Position numbers and translations under genes: made by a program
The notes under the pieces: model-generated
What the model was told of the DNA's origin: nothing
Database searches by the model: none
What the model saw: the letters and a program-made list of their open reading frames with translations, nothing else
In this document: positions 25,149 to 32,539 of the stretch, one piece after another
Position numbering within the stretch: position 1 is the stretch's first letter
How the letters are laid out: each line of letters starts with the position of its first letter
Assembly: GCA_900550685.1 (NCBI GenBank)
Contig: URTS01000002.1
Location: forward strand, 1 to 57,274
Reading direction: 5' to 3'
Source: an uncultured Oscillibacter sp.
GTDB lineage: Bacteria > Bacillota > Clostridia > Oscillospirales > Oscillospiraceae
Length of the DNA: 57,274 nucleotides

Positions 25149-25926
25149 CTGCATCCTCCGTTCCCTCCGGCCAAAGCTCCGCCGCGTCCTCGCCGGTCTC
25201 CGGGTCCGGTGTCTCCACCACGCCCGTCGCCCGCATACGCAGGATTTCCAGCCGCTTCTTTTCCAGTTCCAGGCGCTTCTCGTTCTCCTCCAAAGCCCGC
25301 AGGCTGTCCGCGATCTTTGCGATGCGGCCCTGCACCTTGTAGAGGGCATCCTGCAATTTCAGCACCCGTGCAAAGGCGCTGTCCTTGCTGTACATTCCCA
25401 TCTGCTGTCTGGCACCGTCTATCTTCTTGTCGCCCCGGCCCGCAGGCTGGCGCATATCCAGCACGCTGTTCAAATACAGCTCGTCCTCCGGGGCCTGCTC
25501 ATATTCGATGATCTTGGTGAGTATCCGGTGCTCTCGGAACTTGAGTATCTGCATCTCATGTTCCAGCGCCGCCCGGCTCCCCACCGGCGTATTCATCACC
25601 AGCTCCCGCTCGGCTTCGCTCAGCGTATCAAAAAAGATGGTGCTGTAAGCCCCATCCTTCTCTGCGTTGTGATTGCCCGCTGGTGCGCCCTTGTGGCTCC
25701 CGGCGGCGTTTTTATGTCCGGCGCTGTTCCGGTTCCCAGGCTGGCCGCCGCGTTTCTTCTTCGGCTCCGCCTTTTCCCATTCGTCCGCCGACTTCCAGTT
25801 GCGCAAGGTCTGATAGTTGACGCCCAGGCCCTCCGCAAGCTCCCGGAGGTCTACCAGTTCGCCCCGGCCTTTCCGGGCGAGGTATTCAGCCTTTGCGGCG
25901 TCCCGTTTCTCACTCCGCTTCGGCAT
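25129..25926 (-). CDS. Terminase small subunit-like protein (PBSX/XtmA type)
   Basis: 265 aa. The N-terminal HTH VDLRELAEGLGVNYQTLRNW is followed by a Lys-rich linker and the GGQPGNRNSAGHKNAAGS motif seen in Gram-positive terminase small subunits. The C-terminal half is a long coiled coil (ALYKVQGRIAKIADSLRALE). It recognises packaging sites in relatives. It is the first gene of the late operon, next to a structured non-coding stretch that may hold cos. Confidence 0.8.
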   Translation of the reverse strand: MPKRSEKRDAAKAEYLARKGRGELVDLRELAEGLGVNYQTLRNWKSADEWEKAEPKKKRGGQPGNRNSAGHKNAAGSHKGAPAGNHNAEKDGAYSTIFFDTLSEAERELVMNTPVGSRAALEHEMQILKFREHRILTKIIEYEQAPEDELYLNSVLDMRQPAGRGDKKIDGARQQMGMYSKDSAFARVLKLQDALYKVQGRIAKIADSLRALEENEKRLELEKKRLEILRMRATGVVETPDPETGEDAAELWPEGTEDADGPETV

Positions 25927-25982
25927 TTTCTCTCACCCCTGTCTATCCGGTATCCTTTCGCCTCCGCGTCCCTGTAATAGTT

Positions 25983-26024
25983 CCGGGACCGGGGCGGGCT
26001 GCCTCGCAGCTCCTCCCGTCCCGG
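25983..26024. repeat. Long imperfect hairpin upstream of the terminase genes
   Basis: CCGGGAC pairs with GTCCCGG and GCTGC with GCAGC inside a 42-nt interrupted stem. Lying beside the small terminase gene it could be part of cos or of a leader RNA. Neither is proven. Confidence 0.4.
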
Positions 26025-26127
26025 TATGCAGCGTGTCCCGCTCCGCCTACCTCCGCCGCGCAGCGGATACTTCCGCGCATGAGCGCAGACCTTCGGCGGC
26101 AACAGGACGTTTTCCATTCGGTGCCGC

Positions 26128-26212
26128 CTGCGGCCAGAGGGGACTTGAACCCTGACCCTTTCAGCGGTAAAGGATGCGAAACCCGCCTGGTTTTCCACGA
26201 CCACAGCGGCCC
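26128..26212 (-). pseudogene. tRNA-like remnant (T-arm and D-arm recognisable)
   Basis: The minus strand has a T-arm-like GGGTTCAAGTCCC followed by CTCTGGCCGC, and a D-arm-like TGGTCGTGGAAAACCA upstream. Between them GGCGG / CCGCT could form the anticodon stem, but the loop is 15 nt instead of 7, the T stem lacks one G, and the acceptor strands do not pair. I read this as a decayed or non-canonical tRNA. A tRNA covariance model would decide. Confidence 0.3.
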
Positions 26213-26221
26213 CCGCCAATG

Positions 26222-26250
26222 AAAAAGGCCCATGGATTTCTCCATGAGCC
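26222..26250 (-). terminator. Rho-independent terminator ahead of the late operon
   Basis: Minus strand GGCTCATGGA / TCCATGGGCC (10 bp, one wobble) with a GAAA loop, followed by TTTTTC. No convincing gene ends here, so it may terminate a short leader transcript of the late operon and be overcome by antitermination. Confidence 0.7.
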
Positions 26251-27268
26251 ATTACTGCACAGTATCAATGTAACACGGAAAACCTGCGAAAGTTGCTAAC
26301 TCCGAAAAATATTTTTCCCAGGCGTACCAAAAGCCCAACCCGCCGGAACAAAACGCCCCTCCGCGTACCAGATCACCGCCCCGGCGTAACGCCCTTGCCC
26401 GCGTGCGGTCCATCCGTGCGCCCCAGCAGCTTCCGCCGCGCCAGCTCCTTCCACCATTTTCGTGACGCCGCGAAAATGATACCCGTCCCGATCTCACGCC
26501 CGCCCGCGTTCCTTTTCCCTCGCGCGCCCCCGCCCGCGTGCGCGTTCCATATTTTTTGACCCCCCTCCATTTTTTCGCCCGGACCCGCCGGAAATGAAAA
26601 AAAAGCATCGCACCTAATCAATTTTTGCGCTCTCGAACCCGCAAAGGTCCTCGTCTGCGCCGGGAGGACCCGCCGCCGGGCTTGGGGGAGGGTATAGGAG
26701 GGGGTATATCGCTATCAATGGCGGTGAGGAGAAGTCGTGCGCGTTTGGTATCTTCGCGGGCGGGCGCGTTTGCTTGGCTGGCGCTCTGCTGGTGCTGGCG
26801 GCGCTGGCTGGCGGTGCCTGGTCTCTGCATGGCTGGCGGTGCTGGCGGCCCGCTGCCTGCCTTGCGCATGGGCGGGCGCGTTTGCTTGGCTCGCTGGCGT
26901 TGGTGCTGGCGCTGTTCGTCGGCTGGCGGCTCCGGCCCGCGCCGGGCCGGTATGCTCCGCCGCCGGTCAGCTATCCCATCAGGCACACACGGCCCACGCC
27001 GCCACGGCTGGCCCCGGCTCCGGTGAGGGCCTGCCCATCATGCCGCCGCGCCCCGGCTCCGCCATCGCCGGACGGCCCGCCGAAAACGGCCACGGCCCGC
27101 CGCCGAGGGTATTTACCGCGCCCGGTCTCGTCTCCTGGTAAGCTATGCTAATATGCCCCCTATAGTCCCCCAGCCTGTGCAATCTGCACAGAAAACCGCC
27201 ACGGATTTTTGTGCAAAAATAATTCCCAGGCCCCCTAAAGGGGGGCCGTGGGAAGGGATTTCGGCCTA
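26251..27268. other. 1-kb non-coding, repeat- and hairpin-rich control region
   Basis: I see no convincing gene here. Reading frames on both strands are Arg/Gly/Trp-rich. One plus-strand frame from a GTG at 26737 (134 codons, GGAG site) is possible but low-complexity. The stretch contains two copies of GGCGGGCGCGTTTGCTTGGC (near 26757 and 26869) and several GCTGGCGGTGC-like units. It also has an inverted repeat CTGTGCA-ATC-TGCACAG (27175-27191) and a strong GGCCCCC / GGGGGCC hairpin near 27223-27243. It separates the divergent late (minus) and early (plus) operons. Confidence 0.5.
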
Positions 27269-27297
27269 TTGACGGCGCAAAAAATCGCCGCTATCAT
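27269..27297 (+). promoter_or_regulatory. Promoter TTGACG-17-TATCAT
   Basis: -35 TTGACG at 27269-27274, 17-nt spacer, -10 TATCAT at 27292-27297. The spacer holds CGGCG-N8-CGCCG, a possible operator. It would drive the 45-aa gene at 27373. Confidence 0.75.
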
Positions 27298-27372
27298 CCG
27301 GGGCAAGCGGACGGCCCAGCGGCCACCGCCCAGCGAACCGCCGCCAGCGGCGACCAGAAAGGGGAGGTGAAC

Positions 27373-27510
27373 ATGACCACGCCGAACACAGGCGAATTGC
27401 TTGTACAGCAGGCCCAGGAGGCCGAACGGCTCCGGCTCTTGATACTCGCTGACGAGTGCAAGACCATCGAGGAGTTCCGCCAGCGGCTCCGCGACCTGGT
27501 GAACAAGTAA
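27373..27510 (+). CDS. Small early protein, 45 aa
   Basis: It starts at an ATG behind GGGGAGGTGAAC, one of the best ribosome binding sites in the window. The product begins MTTPNTGELLVQQAQEAERL and ends FRQRLRDLVNK, an all-helical, charged peptide with one Cys. A promoter lies 75 nt upstream. No known family is recognised. Size and position suggest an early phage regulator or helper peptide. Confidence 0.65.
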   Translation: MTTPNTGELLVQQAQEAERLRLLILADECKTIEEFRQRLRDLVNK

Positions 27511-27552
27511 AGCGCCGGGGGCCAGTCCTCCACGACATCCCCCGACGCTTAA
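27511..27552 (+). repeat. Hairpin after the 45-aa gene
   Basis: AGCG-C-CGGGGG pairs with CCCCCG-A-CGCT around a 17-nt loop directly after the stop codon. There is no T-run, so termination is uncertain. A second perfect hairpin, GGCGGCGA / TCGCCGCC, follows near 27566. Confidence 0.4.
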
Positions 27553-27645
27553 CAATCCGGCACGGGCGGCGAGTTCGCCGCCGTCCGGCCACGGGTAAAG
27601 CATAGCACACCCGCGCGGAAAAAGCAACGCCGCCGGGGCCGCTGA

Positions 27646-27669
27646 AAAAAATTTCCCCCGTAGGGGGAA
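27646..27669 (-). terminator. Minus-strand terminator in the early leader
   Basis: Minus strand TTCCCCC-TAC-GGGGGAA followed by ATTTTTTT. It would stop antisense transcription coming from the early operon. No minus-strand gene ends here. Confidence 0.55.
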
Positions 27670-27693
27670 CACCCAGCCGCCGAAAAAAACCGC

Positions 27694-27722
27694 TTGACAA
27701 ATACACGGCACCGTGTTACATT
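27694..27722 (+). promoter_or_regulatory. Early promoter TTGACA-17-TACATT with operator O1
   Basis: -35 TTGACA (27694-27699), -10 TACATT (27717-27722). The last 14 nt of the spacer are the palindrome ACACGG-CA-CCGTGT (27703-27716), abutting the -10. A bound protein would block RNA polymerase. The same geometry recurs at 31715-31743. Confidence 0.85.
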
Positions 27723-27738
27723 CGAGCCACAGCAAACA

Positions 27739-27752
27739 ACACGACACCGTGT
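27739..27752 (+). promoter_or_regulatory. Operator O2
   Basis: ACACGA-CA-CCGTGT matches O1 at 13 of 14 positions and starts 36 bp downstream of it, at about +10 of the transcript. Paired operators suggest cooperative repression. Confidence 0.7.
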
Positions 27753-27784
27753 AAAGGCCGAACAGGCCGGAAAGGAAAAACGCC

Positions 27785-28198
27785 ATGACCAACAACGAGA
27801 TCATCTTCGAGACCGTCCGCAACACCTTCACCCCCGCCCAGCTCGCCGAGCTGGTGCAGGCCACCTACACCGCCGAGCAGATCGCCGCCCGCCGCGCCGC
27901 CGTCACTATCACCGTTGACGAGGGCAGCGACGAGAGCGCCGAGAACATCTTCTCCGCCATGCTGGCCGCCGACACGTTCCACACCTTCGCCGAGTGGAAG
28001 CGCATGGGGTACAGCGTGAAGAAGGGCCAGCACGCCGCGCTCACCTGCCAGCTCTGGAAGTACACCGACAAGCCCGGCAAGGCCGCCCGCGAGGCCGCCG
28101 AGGCGGCAGGCCAGGACACCCCCGAAACCGACCCGCATTTCTACATGACGAAAGCCCATCTTTTCCACGCCTTGCAGGTCGAGAAGTCCAAGCGTTGA
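27785..28198 (+). CDS. Early protein with ArdC/DUF1738-like ssDNA-binding pattern
   Basis: 137 aa from an ATG behind GGAAAGG. The segment TFHTFAEWKRMGYSVKKGQH ... LTCQLWKYTD ... FYMTKAHLFHALQV resembles the N-terminal domain of ArdC-type antirestriction proteins and related polyvalent phage/plasmid proteins (TxxeWkklGyxVkkGek..., F...lFh..Qv). The metallopeptidase part of ArdC is absent. First gene of the operator-controlled early operon. A role in DNA protection or ssDNA binding is inferred. Confidence 0.65.
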   Translation: MTNNEIIFETVRNTFTPAQLAELVQATYTAEQIAARRAAVTITVDEGSDESAENIFSAMLAADTFHTFAEWKRMGYSVKKGQHAALTCQLWKYTDKPGKAAREAAEAAGQDTPETDPHFYMTKAHLFHALQVEKSKR

Positions 28199-28294
28199 CC
28201 CAGCACAAGCGGACACTTTAGCAGGGCTGCACCGCACAAAGCAACCCAGCCCCATACAGCAAGCCCCAAAACAACACAACAGGAGGAACACCCC

Positions 28295-29215
28295 ATGAAA
28301 AAGTTTACCGGACGTTACACCACCAACACCGCGAAGGCCCTGAAAGGCTCCGAGCGTATCTTATGCCAGGTCTCCGAGGACGGCACGATCTACGTTTGCA
28401 ACGGCTATCTTCTCTGCACCATGAACGCGCCGGAGTACGCCGCCACGGTCCAGCCGTTGACCTGCTGCGAGCCGGGCGCGTGGACCTTCGACAAGGACGG
28501 CAAGCACGAGGACGACGCGCACAAGCTCGATCTGGTCAAGCTGTTCGCCGATACTGTCCGCACCGCCGCCGACGCCGAGCCGCTGGCCCGCGCCCCGTTC
28601 ACGGTCCAGGCGAAGAAGGCCCCCGCCGCCTGCTACTATAACGCCGCCGCCGATTTCGCCGCAATCTATGACACAAAGTTCATTGACGCGCTTCACCCCG
28701 CCGCCCAGCTCCGCACCACGTCCGCGATCTCCGCCGCCGTCGCCTATGTCAATGACGAGCCGTTCGCCGTGGTCATGCCCATTAAGGCCGAGCCGAACGC
28801 GGCCCGCGCCATCAAGGCATTTTTCACCGAGGCCGCCGAGGACAACACCAAAACCGACGAAGCCGACAAGCTCCGCGCCGAACTGGCCCAGGCCCAGGAA
28901 GAAGCCGCCGCCCTGCGCGGCGATCTGTACCGGGCAGCCAACGAGATCGACGAGCTGAAAAACAAGCTGGCCGAGCTGCACGAAACCAAGACGGAACAGC
29001 CCGCCGAGCAGAAGCCCGAACCCAAAACCGCCGCCGAGATCATCGCGGCCCGCTGGGCCGAGGTGGACGGCCTGACCGCCACCATCAAGGGCGCAACCAC
29101 CGCCGCGCCGGTAGTCTGGCTGGCCGGTGACACAAAGCCCCACGAAAAAGAGATCGAGGCCGCAGGCGGCAAGTGGAGCGGCAAGAAGAACGCCTATTAT
29201 TTCCGCGTCGCCTGA
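28295..29215 (+). CDS. Early protein, sliding-clamp-like N-terminus uncertain
   Basis: 306 aa from an ATG behind AGGAGG. Residues 1-180 are mixed alpha/beta (SERILCQVSEDGTIYVCNGY). Residues ~190-240 are a predicted coiled coil (LRAELAQAQEEAAALRGDLY). The last ~35 residues (WLAGDTKPHEKEIEAAGGKW, then YYFRV) resemble the GGxWxxxxxaWyf tail of polyvalent-protein modules and parallel the C-terminus of the gene at 30302. No catalytic residues are evident. Confidence 0.6.
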   Translation: MKKFTGRYTTNTAKALKGSERILCQVSEDGTIYVCNGYLLCTMNAPEYAATVQPLTCCEPGAWTFDKDGKHEDDAHKLDLVKLFADTVRTAADAEPLARAPFTVQAKKAPAACYYNAAADFAAIYDTKFIDALHPAAQLRTTSAISAAVAYVNDEPFAVVMPIKAEPNAARAIKAFFTEAAEDNTKTDEADKLRAELAQAQEEAAALRGDLYRAANEIDELKNKLAELHETKTEQPAEQKPEPKTAAEIIAARWAEVDGLTATIKGATTAAPVVWLAGDTKPHEKEIEAAGGKWSGKKNAYYFRVA

Positions 29216-29330
29216 CCCGAAACCCGCAAGGCCGACGGCATCCCGCCGCCGCTGGTGCAAGTCCAGCCGCCCCCCGCCGGGGCGGGCGCTCATGGGTAAA
29301 CCCAAAACCAAAACACAGGAGGAGCACAAA

Positions 29331-29696
29331 ATGAAAACCACCGGATACTGGTCTTGCAGAAACGAGATCATTTCCGCGCACCTGTCCACCCCGCACAAAT
29401 ACGAGCCGTTCACCGAGCTTTTCGACGTGGACCAGCTCGACGCCATCCGCGACAAATACGGCGTGGACCTTTACCGCGAGTGCTACGCCGACGCGCTGCA
29501 CGAGGTCACGGAGGCCGCCAACATCACAACGCATCTTCGCGCCCTGGGCGTCGAGTGCAAGCCGATCTTCACCCCGGACGACTGCCACGTGAATTTTATC
29601 GCCGTCTTTTCCCTCGGCAGCACGACCGCCCAGCGCATCAACGAGATCGTCCGCAAGGCTGATCTTTGCGTCCTGTTCCAGTGCCCCACCCACTAA
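29331..29696 (+). CDS. Hypothetical early protein, 121 aa
   Basis: Start ATG behind AGGAGG; an in-frame ATG at 29292 lacks a site. Mixed alpha/beta sequence (WSCRNEIISAHLSTPHKYEP, YRECYADALHEVTEAANITT) with conserved-looking Cys/His scattered but no metal-binding spacing. It shares the leader pattern ACAAAATG after GGAGG with its neighbours, so it belongs to the same early operon. Function unknown. Confidence 0.6.
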   Translation: MKTTGYWSCRNEIISAHLSTPHKYEPFTELFDVDQLDAIRDKYGVDLYRECYADALHEVTEAANITTHLRALGVECKPIFTPDDCHVNFIAVFSLGSTTAQRINEIVRKADLCVLFQCPTH

Positions 29697-29724
29697 CCAA
29701 AACCACAAAACGGAGGTACACAAA

Positions 29725-30207
29725 ATGTCTTGCTTCATCATGTCCGACCAGGCCCACGCCGCCACCGCGAACGCCCTGGAATACATCCTCAACAGTGGCT
29801 TCAACCGCTTCGGCTTCGACGCTCCCGACAGCCTTTACAAAGCCCTGAGCGACTGCCGCGACCGCTACGGCTTCTACTGCTCCGGCCTGATCTTCCGCCG
29901 CCTGTACGACCTGAACAGCCGCGCCTATGCCGGGCGCTACAAAACCGATGCCGACACCACGCCGCCGGAGATACCCAGCGTTCCGCCGCTGGTACAGGAG
30001 CGGGAGCGCGAGGACCAGCACGAAAAGCTGTTGCCCTGGCACTACAAGCTCGCCAAGCTGATCGACTGCGAGATATACCAGGCCAGCGAGGACGCCACCA
30101 GAAAAGACCCGCTGCTCCTGGCCCTGATCGACTTCTCCCGCGTCTACACACATTTCCTCGTTTCCAACACCGCCGACTACAACGTCGCCCCATGGGGCAC
30201 GATCTGA
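29725..30207 (+). CDS. Hypothetical early protein, 160 aa
   Basis: Start ATG behind CGGAGGTACACAAA; the next gene has a near-identical leader, suggesting gene duplication of translation signals or modular insertion. The sequence is largely helical (ALEYILNSGFNRFGFDAPDS, HYKLAKLIDCEIYQASEDAT). No motif recognised. Confidence 0.6.
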   Translation: MSCFIMSDQAHAATANALEYILNSGFNRFGFDAPDSLYKALSDCRDRYGFYCSGLIFRRLYDLNSRAYAGRYKTDADTTPPEIPSVPPLVQEREREDQHEKLLPWHYKLAKLIDCEIYQASEDATRKDPLLLALIDFSRVYTHFLVSNTADYNVAPWGTI

Positions 30208-30301
30208 CCCCGCCGCCGGACACCTTCGCGGGCCGCACCGGACAGCAAAGCGACCCGACCCCATAAGCGAAACCCCAAAACACAAAACGGAGGTACACAA
30301 A

Positions 30302-31252
30302 ATGTACGAACAAACAAGCATGATCGGCCCGCAGACCGCCGCCCGCTACTACGAGATCAACGAGGAGACGGCCCGCAACGCTCACTACTGCGTCCACATG
30401 AGCGACTACAAGCCCGGCAGCGCCACGGCGGAATACCGGCGCGCCGTGGACAAGGCCGCCGCCCTGGTGGAGGCCAAAAAGGCCCGCGTCAGCCCCTTCT
30501 ACCACGACAAGCTCGACGCGCTACTGGACCGCTACGCCCTCCGCCTGGCCCAGTGGATGAACGACTACAACCGCAACCAGGCCAGCTATCCCAGCCAGTT
30601 CATTTCCGGCGCGGGCGGCTACAATATGCGCAAGCACGAAAAGCAGATGTCCCGTGAAGGCACCCTCTGGAACGAATACGACGAGATCAAGGCCATCTTG
30701 AACAAGATCGAGGCCGTCGGCTCCGGCCCGGTCGATCTGGCCGACCCTCACGCCCGCGAAATGCTCGCCGACCAGCTCCAAAAGCTCCAAAACAAGCTCG
30801 ACGAAAGCAAGGCCCTGAACGCCTACTACCGCAAACACAAATCCTTCGATGGCTTCCCCAGCCTGACCGCCGAGGCCGCCGCCAAGCTCACCGCCAGCTT
30901 TGCCGACACACAAGAACGCTGCCCCTGGGTCAAGTCTCCCATCCCTGACTACGAATTGACCAGCCTTCGCGGCAAGATCAAGCGGGTCCAGGCCCGCCTC
31001 GACGAGCTGGACAAGCGCGCCCAGCAGGCCGAACAGCCCGCCGACAGTACAAAGTTCCCCGGCGGTGAGATCGTCCGCAACCTGGAAGCGGACCGGCTCC
31101 AAATCCTCTTTGACGAAAAGCCTGACGAGGACACCCGCGCCGCGCTGAAACAAAACGGCTTCCGCTGGTCCCCCCGGTACAGCGCATGGCAGCGCCAGCT
31201 TACCCCCAACGCCGAAGCCGCCGCCCGCCGCGCCCTGGGTCTGACCGAATAA
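30302..31252 (+). CDS. Polyvalent-protein-like early protein, 316 aa
   Basis: Residues 1-130 contain NDYNRNQASYPSQFISGAGG followed by YNMRKHEKQM, a segment frequent in phage and plasmid polyvalent-type proteins that carry DUF3560-like modules. Residues ~140-170 and ~225-250 are coiled coils. The C-terminus (DTRAALKQNGFRWSPRYSAW) is the module that closes many such proteins. Leader CGGAGGTACACAAA is as in the previous gene. Likely delivered or early-acting; precise role unknown. Confidence 0.6.
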   Translation: MYEQTSMIGPQTAARYYEINEETARNAHYCVHMSDYKPGSATAEYRRAVDKAAALVEAKKARVSPFYHDKLDALLDRYALRLAQWMNDYNRNQASYPSQFISGAGGYNMRKHEKQMSREGTLWNEYDEIKAILNKIEAVGSGPVDLADPHAREMLADQLQKLQNKLDESKALNAYYRKHKSFDGFPSLTAEAAAKLTASFADTQERCPWVKSPIPDYELTSLRGKIKRVQARLDELDKRAQQAEQPADSTKFPGGEIVRNLEADRLQILFDEKPDEDTRAALKQNGFRWSPRYSAWQRQLTPNAEAAARRALGLTE

Positions 31253-31299
31253 CAAACCAAATCCCGCCCCGGAGGTCACGAGGGCAGAAGGAGCACAAA

Positions 31300-31449
31300 A
31301 TGGAATGGAACATCCCCAGCGAGAACGCCATCATCACCCGCCTCGACGAGCTTTACGAAGCGCTTGACCGTTTCCCCGACAGCCCCATGGCCCCGGCCTG
31401 GCAGCACGAGATCGAGCACCTGAAAGAACAGCTTGCCTACGCCGGATAA
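31300..31449 (+). CDS. Small early protein, 49 aa
   Basis: ATG behind AGAAGGAG. The peptide reads WNIPSENAIITRLDELYEAL ... HEIEHLKEQLAYAG, acidic and helical. Intact reading frame with good spacing in the early operon. No family recognised. Confidence 0.55.
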   Translation: MEWNIPSENAIITRLDELYEALDRFPDSPMAPAWQHEIEHLKEQLAYAG

Positions 31450-31494
31450 CAAAAACGCCTGTCCTATCGAGCATACGGGGAGAAAGGACACAAC

Positions 31495-31710
31495 ATGACC
31501 ACGACCACAGCCCCCACAAGATACACGATCAACCTCGACGGAACGCTGGAAAAATGGTATTTGGAACACGATGGTGGCGAGACCATCTATCTCCGCAAGA
31601 CCCCGCGCCCAAAATGGAACTGCGGCATGAAAGAGTTTCCCGCCGCCGAGGTATTCCCCGACTACAAAACCGCCCGCGCCGCGCTCAAATCCCGCTCCAA
31701 CGCAAAATAA
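31495..31710 (+). CDS. Hypothetical early protein, 71 aa
   Basis: ATG behind GGAGAAAGGA. The product is beta-rich at first (TRYTINLDGTLEKWYLEHDG) and basic at the end. It is the last gene before a second operator-controlled promoter, so the first early transcription unit probably ends in it. Confidence 0.55.
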   Translation: MTTTTAPTRYTINLDGTLEKWYLEHDGGETIYLRKTPRPKWNCGMKEFPAAEVFPDYKTARAALKSRSNAK

Positions 31711-31714
31711 CCCA

Positions 31715-31743
31715 TAGACTTCTACACGCCAGCGTGTTATAAT
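31715..31743 (+). promoter_or_regulatory. Promoter TAGACT-17-TATAAT with operator O3
   Basis: -35 TAGACT (31715-31720), consensus -10 TATAAT (31738-31743). The palindrome ACACGC-CA-GCGTGT (31724-31737) ends exactly at the -10, as O1 does in the promoter at 27694. It drives the two-gene unit with the RHH-like protein. Confidence 0.85.
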
Positions 31744-31768
31744 GCACCCAAATCCAAAGGAGGCTCCC

Positions 31769-32029
31769 ATGGACCAAAACGCCGACATTTTCCCCGCCTA
31801 CCGTCTCGTGGCCCAGTTCGCCGACGGTCAGCGCCTCACCTTCGACGGCCTGACCGAGCGGCAGGCACAAAACCGCATGGAGGCCGCGCAGGCGCTCCAC
31901 GGTGATATTTGCTGGTACGACGGCGTGACCGACCAGCACTACGAAAACGGCCATTTCTACAAGCTCACGCCCCCGCCGCCGACGATCAACATGATCGACC
32001 TGACGGACTACCACGAAAAGGAGGAATGA
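31769..32029 (+). CDS. Hypothetical protein of the O3-controlled unit
   Basis: 86 aa. The ATG at 31769 has AAGGAGG 5 nt upstream; an earlier in-frame ATG at 31742 lies inside the -10 box and cannot be used. Mixed sequence (YRLVAQFADGQRLTFDGLTE, WYDGVTDQHYENGHFYKLTP) like small phage DUFs. Its stop overlaps the next start (ATGA), so the two are translationally coupled, a toxin/antitoxin- or regulator-like layout. Confidence 0.65.
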   Translation: MDQNADIFPAYRLVAQFADGQRLTFDGLTERQAQNRMEAAQALHGDICWYDGVTDQHYENGHFYKLTPPPPTINMIDLTDYHEKEE

Positions 32030-32250
32030 CCGTGCCCATTCCCGAAAGCAAGCGCCGCAACAACGACATCTACAACGCCAAATGCGACCGCATCAGTGCC
32101 CGGCCCGTCAAGCCCGTCGGCAACGCCATCCGTGCCGCTGCAAAAGCCGCCGGGCAGAGCGTCCAGGCGTATGTGCTCCAAGCCTGCGCCGAGCGCATGA
32201 CCCGCGAGGGCCAGCCGCTCACGATTGACGCGCCCGCCGATCACAAATAA
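32026..32250 (+). CDS. Ribbon-helix-helix/HicB-C-like DNA-binding protein; candidate repressor
   Basis: 74 aa, starting in an ATGA overlap behind AAGGAGG. The C-terminal half, KPVGNAIRAAAKAAGQSVQA followed by YVLQACAERM, matches the ribbon-helix-helix segment of HicB/Arc-type proteins (xAAxAxGqSlxxYvxxAv). Such dimers bind short palindromes. Its own promoter carries O3, which is why I propose it as the regulator of O1-O3. There is no experimental support. Confidence 0.65.
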   Translation: MTVPIPESKRRNNDIYNAKCDRISARPVKPVGNAIRAAAKAAGQSVQAYVLQACAERMTREGQPLTIDAPADHK

Positions 32251-32290
32251 GCCGCCTATGATCACAAAACCGGCGGTCCCGATCACAAAA
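32239..32290 (+). repeat. Three GATCACAAA direct repeats at exact 21-bp spacing
   Basis: Copies start at 32239, 32260 and 32281. The first overlaps the 3' end of the RHH gene. The 21-bp period equals two helical turns, so all copies face the same side of DNA. This is iteron-like and could be a protein-binding array or replication element. Confidence 0.6.
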
Positions 32291-32309
32291 ACCGCCGCAA
32301 AACGAACGC

Positions 32310-32353
32310 CACCCCGACAGGCTGCGACCAAACAGCCCGCCGGGGTGCTTTTT
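32310..32353. terminator. Bidirectional terminator closing the early operon
   Basis: CACCCCG-A-CAGGCTG pairs with CAGCC-CG-CGGGGTG, followed on the plus strand by CTTTTTAT. It separates the plus-strand early genes from the minus-strand right arm. The rest of 32251-32539 shows no gene. Confidence 0.85.
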
Positions 32354-32539
32354 ATGCCATTCGCAAATTGTTTTCCCACGGGCCATTCGTTCCCGCCGGA
32401 AACAGTCTTTGCGCACGCGATTTCACTGACAGAAAAACACAGGAAATTGAAACAGCTCGACCCATGGCCGCCGGGCCGCCGCCCTCACCAAAAGCCAGGT
32501 GAAAAAGCAACTCCCGCCAGCCCTTAATTTTTTCGGCGC

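Noticed and set aside
26128..26212. Functional tRNA gene
   Set aside because: T-arm and D-arm look right, but the anticodon loop is oversized and the acceptor stem does not pair. Kept only as a low-confidence remnant.
26252..26608. Minus-strand frame of 118 codons ending just before a terminator
   Set aside because: Arg/Gly-rich with no family resemblance, although its end beside the terminator makes it worth a transcript check.
26737..27141. Plus-strand frame of 134 codons with a GGAG site and GTG start
   Set aside because: Low-complexity Trp/Ala/Gly composition built from DNA repeats. Coding status not supported.
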